DNA of 13,819 nt from JBFHIZ01 sp041596215 (GTDB lineage: Bacteria > Bacillota > Clostridia > Lachnospirales > Lachnospiraceae), in the NCBI GenBank assembly GCA_041596215.1, contig JBFHIZ010000048.1, positions 1-13,819 of the forward strand, read 5' to 3'. A program made the position numbers and the translations under genes. Under the pieces are notes generated by a model. It searched no databases. It was not told where the DNA came from and saw nothing but the letters and a program-made list of their open reading frames with translations. Positions 6,721 to 12,077 of the stretch are shown here, piece after piece (position 1 is the first letter of the stretch; every line of letters begins with the position of its first letter).

Positions 6721-6743
6721 AATTATACACATTAGAAAGTCAA
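6715..6743 (-). promoter_or_regulatory. Promoter of the PerR-like gene
   Basis: Minus-strand TTGACT (plus 6738-6743) is followed after 17 bp by TAAAAT (plus 6715-6720). Both boxes match the sigma-A consensus in 5 of 6 positions. The -10 box is embedded in the Fur/Per dyad, so binding would exclude polymerase. A TATAAT also lies in the spacer (6722-6727) but has no suitably placed -35. Confidence 0.65.
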
Positions 6744-6939
6744 TAAGCTTTTTTATGTGCTTTTTTTTCGACTAAACGAGTATTTTGAGAGGATAAGAAA
6801 TGGTATGATATGATAAGTGAAAGTTATTGCGATAAAATCAAAGGATATGCTTAACATAACTTTGTAGAATGTATATAAATTAGTACAATATATGCTTGGA
6901 ATCCTTTAAAAATGCAGGAAATACAAGGATGTCTTAAAA

Positions 6940-6959
6940 ATATGACGTTATTGTCATAT
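6940..6959. promoter_or_regulatory. Unassigned 20-bp dyad
   Basis: ATATGAC (6940-6946) and GTCATAT (6953-6959) are perfect 7-bp arms around a 6-base GTTATT spacer. The size and symmetry fit a dimeric regulator site. The TGAC...GTCA half-sites resemble those in front of the TetR gene (5601-5615), with spacing shorter by one base. The nearest promoters are those of the perR-like gene (about 200 bp) and pduL (about 160 bp), so a direct role in either is uncertain. Confidence 0.4.
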
Positions 6960-6967
6960 GTGGATAA
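6959..6967 (-). other. Consensus DnaA-box sequence
   Basis: TGTGGATAA is the exact complement of the consensus TTATCCACA. It is followed by two looser copies of the same core, TGTGGAAAC (6971-6979) and GGTGGATTA (6980-6988). The first two lie in 12-bp tandem units (TATGTGGATAAC and TATGTGGAAACG, 9 of 12 identical). One perfect 9-mer could occur by chance. No dnaA, dnaN or other origin gene is present, so this is not proposed as oriC. Confidence 0.35.
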
Positions 6968-7118
6968 CTATGTGGAAACGGTGGATTACTCTGAAAAACG
7001 CTAAAATAATGAAAAATGTGTCATTTTTTAAAATAAAAAAAATGCAAGGAAATTTGAAGGAAAATCTTCGAAAAAAAAATATAGAAATTAAAATTATGTA
7101 AACATTTATTTTTTATTC

Positions 7119-7147
7119 TCGACAGAGAAGATAGAAAGGCATATAAT
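7119..7147 (+). promoter_or_regulatory. Promoter of pduL
   Basis: TCGACA (7119-7124, 5 of 6 to the -35 consensus) and TATAAT (7142-7147) are separated by exactly 17 bp. The predicted start is near 7154, leaving a leader of only about 24 nt that carries the AGGAGG ribosome binding site. Long A-tracts upstream may strengthen it. Confidence 0.75.
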
Positions 7148-7177
7148 AATACTGTTAAGAAATACAAGGAGGTTAGG

Positions 7178-7756
7178 ATGGAAAACAAAATATTAGTAGA
7201 AACAAGTGCTCGTCACGTACATTTGACAGTAGAAGATTTGGCAACGTTATTTGGCCCCGATGCAAAGTTAACTGAAAAAAAACAATTATCTCAACCGGGA
7301 CAATATGCATGTAATGAAAGAGTGGATGTTGTGGGCCCGAAAAAGACATTAACAGGGGTATCCATATTAGGACCAACAAGGAAAGCTACGCAAATTGAAA
7401 TTTCTGCAACAGATGCTAGATCAATTGGAATTGTTGCGCCAGTACGTGATTCTGGAGATGTAAAGGAAAGTGCACCTTGCACTTTAGTAGGACCGAAAGG
7501 GTCGGTAGAGTTAAAAGAAGGGGTTATCATTGCAAAACGTCATATTCATTTTTCTCCAGAGGAAGCAAAAGAATTTGATGTTGCAGATGGTGAAATAGTA
7601 CAAGTTAAGATAAAAACGGAGGAACGTTCTTTGATTTTTGATGATGTACTTTGTCGAGTGAATAAGGCCTTTTCATTAGCAATGCATATTGATATTGATG
7701 AATCAAATGCAGCTGGATGTGCAGGAACTGTATATGGAGAATTGATTAAAAAATAA
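7178..7756 (+). CDS. pduL: Phosphate acyltransferase PduL type (phosphotransacetylase/phosphopropanoyltransferase)
   Basis: This 192-residue enzyme exchanges CoA for phosphate on acyl groups (acetyl- or propanoyl-CoA to acyl phosphate). With an acetate or propionate kinase it yields ATP in fermentation. The two PduL-domain zinc motifs are seen: ETSARHVHLT (His13, His15) near the N-terminus and AKRHIHFSPEEA (His122, His124) at the start of the second half. His170 is a further probable ligand. The conserved GPxR-type turns (LGPTRK) and DARSIGI segment are also present. No N-terminal encapsulation peptide precedes the catalytic domain and no microcompartment or propanediol genes are nearby. A housekeeping cytosolic role replacing Pta is therefore likely. 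AGGAGG about 9 bases upstream fixes the start. The gene has its own promoter and terminator, so it is monocistronic. Confidence 0.9.
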   Translation: MENKILVETSARHVHLTVEDLATLFGPDAKLTEKKQLSQPGQYACNERVDVVGPKKTLTGVSILGPTRKATQIEISATDARSIGIVAPVRDSGDVKESAPCTLVGPKGSVELKEGVIIAKRHIHFSPEEAKEFDVADGEIVQVKIKTEERSLIFDDVLCRVNKAFSLAMHIDIDESNAAGCAGTVYGELIKK

Positions 7757-7800
7757 GAGAATCTATTTTTAGGAATGGAAAAACTGGAAATTTGGCAGGC

Positions 7801-7831
7801 AGGGAAAGAACATTGTTCTTTCCCTTTTTTT
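7801..7831 (+). terminator. Intrinsic terminator of pduL
   Basis: AGGGAAAGAAC (7801-7811) pairs perfectly with GTTCTTTCCCT (7815-7825) around a 3-base ATT loop, and the stem runs into seven T residues (7825-7831). It lies 45 bp after the pduL stop and separates it from the cyclic-di-GMP gene. Confidence 0.92.
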
Positions 7832-7917
7832 GTAGAAAAAAAATGTGAAATATGGTAAAATAAAAGTAATTGTCAGATTTTTTGCGAAGAAATGTAGGTT
7901 TATGGGGGTGCTAAGAA

Positions 7918-10542
7918 ATGCAGGCGAAAAAAAGGATTTTAGTGGTAGATGACTTGGAAATGAATCGACGTATTTTGAAAAACATATTGAAGGATAGATA
8001 TATAGTTTTGCAGGCGAAAAATGGACAAGAAGCACTTGAATTATTGTTGAAAAAGGAAGAAATTTCTTTGATAATTTTGGATTTACAAATGCCAATTATG
8101 GATGGTTATGATTTCTTAAATAAAATAAAAGAATATCCGAAATTTTCTCAAATGCCAATTGTAGTGACAACTCAATGCGAGGATGAGGAAGAAGAAATAC
8201 GTGCATTCTCCGCTGGTGCATCTGATTTTTTATGGAAGCCATATAAACCAGAAATCATAAGATATCGAATTGATGGCTTGATCAAATTATCTGAGACATA
8301 TTCTATCATTAATACGATGGAATATGATCAAGTGACAAATTTATATTCAAAAGAATATTTTCATGGAAAGATAAATGAAATCTTATGCAAAAACCCTGAG
8401 AAAGAATTTGATATTATAAATGGAGACATCGTAGGTTATAAATTAATTAGCGATGTTTTTGGAGAAAATATTACAGATAACATCTTAAGAGAAGTCGGAA
8501 ATGCACAAAAAAAACTTAATGGAGATAATGGAATTACTTGTCGATATGGAACAGATACCTTTATGACATTTGTAGAACATCGAGAGGATTATTCACATGA
8601 TGAATTTGTAGCTCTTAATAAGCAGTTAATAGAAACGATTCCTTATGCAAAGATTACTGTAAAATTTGGTATATATGAAAAAATTGATAAAGCAATTGCA
8701 ATTAGTACGATGTGTGATAGAGCAATGTTAGCGGTTAAAAAAGTAAAACCGTTGTATGAGGAATATGTTGCCTTTTATGATGAAGAAATGCGAAATAAAT
8801 TATTAGAAGAAAGTAAAATGATTGAAGGAATGAAAGAAGCCATTGAAGAAAGACAATTACGCGTATTTTTTCAACCAAAGTATAATATTAAAACAAATCA
8901 AATTATCGGAGCAGAGGCTTTGGTTCGATGGATGCACCCACAAAAAGGACTTTTATCACCTGGTGCATTTGTTCCGATCTTTGAAGAACATGGATATATT
9001 GATCAAATGGATTTGTATGTATGGGAAGAAACGTGTTCGATATATAAAGAGTTTATAGAAGCAGGAATTCAGATGGTGCCTATATCTGTTAATGTTTCCC
9101 GTGTAGAGTTATATAATGCAAAATTACCGCAAATTTTACTAGGAATTGTATCTAAATATGATATTTTACCAAGCCAATTACATTTGGAAATCACGGAAAG
9201 TGCATATATGGGTAATCAGAAATTAATTAATGAAGCGATTAAAGAATTACGTGATGTGGGATTTGTGATTGAAATGGATGATTTTGGTACGGGATATTCC
9301 TCCTTAAATATGTTAAGTGAGATGCCTTTAGACGTGTTAAAAATGGATATGAGATTTATTCAAAAATCAACGAATCGAGATACAAGTAGAAGCATTATGG
9401 GATTTGTAATCAGTCTTGGAAAATGGATGCATTTAGAAGTGATTGTGGAAGGTGTGGAAACGAAGGCACAATTAGATATGCTAAAAGGAATGGATTGTAA
9501 CTGTGTGCAAGGATATTATTTTGCGAAACCTATGCCAAAAGAAGAATTTAAAAGCTTATTAGAAACTTGTGTAGATGAGGAGTCTTGCAAACAAGTAATT
9601 GATTATAAAAAAGAAGAATCAAAACCTGCAAGTATTTTTACAACAGTAACTAAGAATAAAGAAAATAAAAAAATACTGTTGATTGTAGAAGACATGGAGT
9701 TACATAGAACAATTATAAAAAATATATTTTCTCCGTACTATACCATTGCAGAAGCGGGAAATGGGGAAGCCGCATTGATTTATTTGTGGAAGCATGCAAG
9801 AGATATTGAAGTGGTTCTTTTGGATTTAATTATGCCGGTTATGGATGGATTTCATCTGATAGAAGAAATGAAAAAGGAACCCAAACTAAGTGATATACCA
9901 ATTATAATTACCTCGGAAGCAGGCGATAATTCAGAGGAAAGAGCATATAGTATTGGAGCCGATGATTATATTTCAAAGCCATTTAATAGGAAAGTGCTAT
10001 TGCGACATGTGAGAAATGTGGTGGATTCTTCGACATTAAGAAGACAGCGGAAAGAAATTGAATTAAAGCAAGAATTAATCAAAGAAGCATACCAAGATTA
10101 TTTGACAGGAACATTAAATAGAAGAGGATTAGATGATGTTTGGGAACATCTGCCAGATACCTGTAAAGGGATTTTTGCATTTTTTGTAATGGATGTGGAT
10201 GATTTTAAAATGTATAATGATACAAAAGGGCATTTAAATGGGGATTATATATTAATACAATTTGTTGAGCAGTTAAAGGGAGTATTAAGAGGACAGGATA
10301 TTATTGCTAGAGTTGGTGGAGATGAATTTGTTGTTATTATCATGAATATGCAATCTGAAGAAGCGGTGAAGGATAAGGCGAAAGTTATGTGTGAAAAATT
10401 AAAAATTTCTTGCTCCATGGGCATTGTCTGCTTTGAAAACAAACCAGATCAAATACAAAAAGTCTTTTCGAAAGCAGACGAATTGATGTATGAAGTAAAA
10501 AAAGCTGGAAAACATGGATATAAGTTAATTAGAAAAAATTAA
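7918..10542 (+). CDS. Two-receiver cyclic-di-GMP protein: REC, degenerate GGDEF, EAL, REC, GGDEF
   Basis: This 874-residue cytoplasmic protein probably both makes and degrades cyclic di-GMP. Receiver 1 (about 5-125) has the acidic pair D11/D12, phospho-acceptor D55 and K107. GGDEF domain 1 (about 135-290) is degenerate: the signature reads RYGTDTF at 209-215. The EAL domain (about 300-550) looks catalytically complete, with EALVRW (333-338), N392, E424, D454/D455 in DDFGTGYSS, K475 and E511 in VEGVET. After a linker, receiver 2 (about 584-705) has E591/D592, D636 and K687. A short helical segment (705-722) leads to GGDEF domain 2 with intact RVGGDEF (798-804) and an inhibitory RxxD site (791-794) spaced as in product-inhibited cyclases. 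There are no membrane segments, so input must come through phosphorylation of two receivers. GGGGGTG 7 bases upstream supports the ATG. No histidine kinase is adjacent. The stop overlaps the convergent gene by 4 bp. Confidence 0.93.
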   Translation: MQAKKRILVVDDLEMNRRILKNILKDRYIVLQAKNGQEALELLLKKEEISLIILDLQMPIMDGYDFLNKIKEYPKFSQMPIVVTTQCEDEEEEIRAFSAGASDFLWKPYKPEIIRYRIDGLIKLSETYSIINTMEYDQVTNLYSKEYFHGKINEILCKNPEKEFDIINGDIVGYKLISDVFGENITDNILREVGNAQKKLNGDNGITCRYGTDTFMTFVEHREDYSHDEFVALNKQLIETIPYAKITVKFGIYEKIDKAIAISTMCDRAMLAVKKVKPLYEEYVAFYDEEMRNKLLEESKMIEGMKEAIEERQLRVFFQPKYNIKTNQIIGAEALVRWMHPQKGLLSPGAFVPIFEEHGYIDQMDLYVWEETCSIYKEFIEAGIQMVPISVNVSRVELYNAKLPQILLGIVSKYDILPSQLHLEITESAYMGNQKLINEAIKELRDVGFVIEMDDFGTGYSSLNMLSEMPLDVLKMDMRFIQKSTNRDTSRSIMGFVISLGKWMHLEVIVEGVETKAQLDMLKGMDCNCVQGYYFAKPMPKEEFKSLLETCVDEESCKQVIDYKKEESKPASIFTTVTKNKENKKILLIVEDMELHRTIIKNIFSPYYTIAEAGNGEAALIYLWKHARDIEVVLLDLIMPVMDGFHLIEEMKKEPKLSDIPIIITSEAGDNSEERAYSIGADDYISKPFNRKVLLRHVRNVVDSSTLRRQRKEIELKQELIKEAYQDYLTGTLNRRGLDDVWEHLPDTCKGIFAFFVMDVDDFKMYNDTKGHLNGDYILIQFVEQLKGVLRGQDIIARVGGDEFVVIIMNMQSEEAVKDKAKVMCEKLKISCSMGIVCFENKPDQIQKVFSKADELMYEVKKAGKHGYKLIRKN

Positions 10543-11141
10543 GTGTTTGTTTTTTTTGTAATCGAATAATTAATTGTTAGAAAATGTTTGATGGCAGGAA
10601 TTTTTATAAGTAATGGGAAAAGTGTAAAAGCTAAAACAATTCCAACAATTCCTTGTACACCATTTGGAAGAATACCTAATATACCCGCTGAAATTCCAGC
10701 AGAGATGGTTTCTTTAGATAAACTAGAGTTTAGGATAACGGTTAAAAGAATGCTGTTTAAAAAGTAGCCTAATATAACGTTTAGTTCGGAAAAAATCGCA
10801 GCAAAAAGAAATGCAATGGATTCCTGTGTGGTGCTGGTTTTTTTAAATTTTCGAAAAATATATCCACATAGAAATGCAGAGATGAATTTAATAAGAAATG
10901 TTGGAATCATAAAAATGACATATCCAGATAAGGCATCCGCTAGTAAGGAACCAAGACCCGCAGTAAGGCCGCCAAGGAGAGGTCCTAAAATAATTCCTGA
11001 CAATATGACAAAAGTGTCACCTATGTGTATGTATCCCATAGTTGCAGTGGTGGGAAGCTGAATGATCATAGTTGCGATGCATGTAAATGCAATGAAAAGT
11101 GATGCAGTAACTAAGCGTACGGTTGAGTCTGGTTTTCTCAT
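10539..11141 (-). CDS. ECF-type vitamin transporter S component, substrate unknown
   Basis: This 200-residue, very hydrophobic protein is the substrate-binding membrane subunit of an energy-coupling-factor importer. It would work with a shared T subunit and ATPases encoded elsewhere. About six membrane segments are visible (about 8-29, 41-58, 60-74, 75-97, 108-138, 150-180). The segment GYIHIGDTFVILSGIILGP (36-54), then GGLTAGLGSLLADALSGY, is typical of the ECF S-component group that includes riboflavin-, pyridoxine- and HMP-type transporters. None of these can be chosen from sequence. A strong AGGAGGA (minus, plus 11148-11154) precedes the ATG by 6 bases. The gene is monocistronic, its end overlapping the tail of the cyclic-di-GMP gene by 4 bp. 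A repeated CCAGTTT motif upstream suggests regulation by a DNA-binding protein or an RNA structure. I saw no recognisable riboswitch. Confidence 0.85.
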   Translation of the reverse strand: MRKPDSTVRLVTASLFIAFTCIATMIIQLPTTATMGYIHIGDTFVILSGIILGPLLGGLTAGLGSLLADALSGYVIFMIPTFLIKFISAFLCGYIFRKFKKTSTTQESIAFLFAAIFSELNVILGYFLNSILLTVILNSSLSKETISAGISAGILGILPNGVQGIVGIVLAFTLFPLLIKIPAIKHFLTINYSITKKTNT

Positions 11142-11163
11142 ATTGTGTCCTCCTAAGTTTATT

Positions 11164-11169
11164 ATTATA
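11164..11169 (-). promoter_or_regulatory. Possible -10 box of the ECF S-component gene
   Basis: Minus-strand TATAAT lies 23 bases before the start codon, close to the ribosome binding site. No convincing -35 sits 16-18 bp upstream. An alternative pair, TTCACA (plus 11192-11197) with TAAACT (plus 11170-11175), has 16 bp between the boxes. In either case the inverted repeat at 11180-11207 would overlap the promoter. Confidence 0.35.
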
Positions 11170-11179
11170 AGTTTACACT

Positions 11180-11232
11180 AAACTGGACTGTTGTGAATAT
11201 CCAGTTTGTAAAAAAACAACAATACCAGTTTG
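11180..11232. promoter_or_regulatory. Triple CCAGTTT motif upstream of the ECF gene
   Basis: AAACTGGA (11180-11187) and TCCAGTTT (11200-11207) are perfect 8-bp inverted arms around a 12-base spacer. A further copy, CCAGTTTG (11225-11232), directly repeats 11201-11208 exactly 24 bp away. The spacing of about two to two and a half helical turns suggests a protein operator with cooperative sites. The arms could also form an RNA hairpin. The set lies between the ECF gene and the divergent zinc-ribbon gene and could serve either. Confidence 0.5.
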
Positions 11233-11265
11233 AGAAAAAAACAAGAGGAGAATGGATTTCGTTTA

Positions 11266-11294
11266 TTGACAAGAAATTATAGGAATGCTAATAT
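11266..11294 (+). promoter_or_regulatory. Promoter of the zinc-ribbon membrane protein gene
   Basis: A perfect TTGACA (11266-11271) is followed after 17 bp by TAATAT (11289-11294, 4 of 6 to the -10 consensus). The predicted start is near 11301, giving a leader of about 45 nt that carries GGAGG. Confidence 0.6.
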
Positions 11295-11346
11295 GATTAC
11301 AGTTAATAAGATAGAATAAAATCAAGTAAAATTGGAGGAAAAAAGA

Positions 11347-11799
11347 ATGAAAACATGTCCAGCTTGTAATGAACAATTAAATGACGATGTAGTTTTTTGT
11401 CCGAAATGTGGTATGAATCAAAATGGAGGTGGTGTGCCACAATATAAAATAAATCCATATGATCACACAAATGAATTTGATGCAAAAGATATTTCAGAAA
11501 ACAAAGTTTTTGCAATGTTACCTTACTTATTAGGAATTATGGGAGTTATTGTTGCAGCTTTAGTGAAAAAAGATTCTGCATATGTTGCTTTTCATATAAA
11601 ACAGGGATTAATACTAACGGTAACGAATGTATTTTTGATTATGGTAGGCGTTGTTCTTTGCTTTACCTTTATTGTTCCAGTTGTAGCAGGAGTATGTAGT
11701 GCAATTATATTTGTATTACAGATAATTGCATTTTTTCAAGTTTGTGGAGGAAAAGCAAAAGAAGCTGGAATTGTACGTTCTTTAGGAATGTTTAAATAA
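11347..11799 (+). CDS. Small zinc-ribbon membrane protein (DUF4870-like)
   Basis: This 150-residue protein has an N-terminal rubredoxin-like zinc ribbon, C4-x2-C7 and C18-x2-C21 (CPAC ... CPKC). A polar linker (about 24-50) follows, then a membrane part with hydrophobic segments at about 54-73, 88-107 and 108-132. The stretch ENKVFAMLPYLLG ... KKDSAYVAFHIKQGLIL resembles the DUF4870/Tic20-like family, whose members share the K-D-S-x3-x-F-H-x2-Q-G-L pattern. I take the ATG at 11347 as the start. A TTG at 11332 is in frame but lies on the GGAGG ribosome binding site itself (11334-11338), leaving no site of its own. Function is unknown. It ends about 20 bp before the valS T-box leader with no terminator between, so read-through into the T-box is possible. 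Confidence 0.8.
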   Translation: MKTCPACNEQLNDDVVFCPKCGMNQNGGGVPQYKINPYDHTNEFDAKDISENKVFAMLPYLLGIMGVIVAALVKKDSAYVAFHIKQGLILTVTNVFLIMVGVVLCFTFIVPVVAGVCSAIIFVLQIIAFFQVCGGKAKEAGIVRSLGMFK

Positions 11800-11819
11800 T
11801 AATAATGATAAAAGTAAAG

Positions 11820-12026
11820 ATAAAGAGGAGTATGTGTCACCGCTTACAAGAGAGAATAGCGATTTGCTGAAAGCTATTTTAAGTAGGAATACAGAAAGTA
11901 GCTTTTGAACTGAAATGCTGAAATAAGTAGGCGTTTACGTAATTCTGCGTTAAGGAAAAAGAGTATAATAAAAGGTGGTACCGCGATAATTCGCCCTTTG
12001 CCGAGAAATCGGTGAAGGGTTTTTTT
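11820..12026 (+). promoter_or_regulatory. T-box leader of valS, GTA (valine) specifier
   Basis: The canonical T-box core AAGGTGGTACCGCG lies at 11972-11985, where uncharged tRNA acceptor ends pair to form the antiterminator. Upstream is a stem I-like fold. GTGT/ATAC and CTTAC/GTAGG pairings frame a loop, AATAGC/GCTATT forms the distal stem with a GCTG apical motif, and AGTA stands opposite the specifier side. The specifier triplet is read as GTA at 11898-11900, followed by the usual CTTTTGAAC, matching tRNA-Val and the downstream valS. The leader ends in a strong terminator hairpin, 11994-12004 with 12009-12019 (GAAA loop) and seven T residues (12020-12026). Low charged tRNA-Val would favour read-through. 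The left boundary is approximate and no convincing promoter was found. Confidence 0.92.
11994..12026 (+). terminator. T-box-controlled terminator before valS
   Basis: CCCTTTGCCGA pairs with TCGGTGAAGGG (two G-T pairs) around a GAAA tetraloop, then seven T residues. The 5' arm lies just after the T-box core, so antiterminator and terminator are mutually exclusive. Confidence 0.92.
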
Positions 12027-12077
12027 ATGATTATAAAAATTATAAAAGTACTATTATAAAAGATATGGGAGAAGAAA

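Larger units (their letters stand above)
6744..7118. other. Gene-free stretch between perR-like gene and pduL
   Basis: No reading frame with a plausible start and ribosome binding site was found in these 375 bases. The stretch holds a 7-bp inverted repeat AAAGGAT (6840-6846) with ATCCTTT (6901-6907), a 20-bp dyad ATATGAC-N6-GTCATAT (6940-6959), a perfect DnaA-box sequence TGTGGATAA (6959-6967) within a short GTGGA repeat cluster, and a weak 7-bp A/T hairpin AAAAATG-TGT-CATTTTT (7012-7028). Long A-tracts occur at about 7033-7040 and 7072-7080, upstream of the pduL promoter. They could act as UP elements or bend DNA. Confidence 0.5.

Noticed and set aside
6957..6988. Replication origin
   Set aside because: There is only one perfect DnaA box, no dnaA/dnaN/rpmH neighbours and no convincing unwinding element tied to it.
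7832..7917. Cyclic-di-GMP or other riboswitch before the two-receiver gene
   Set aside because: Only 86 bases lie between terminator and start, with no recognisable aptamer core or expression-platform terminator.
11332..11346. TTG start for the zinc-ribbon protein
   Set aside because: The TTG overlaps the GGAGG that serves the ATG at 11347. The ribbon begins naturally at MKTCPAC.
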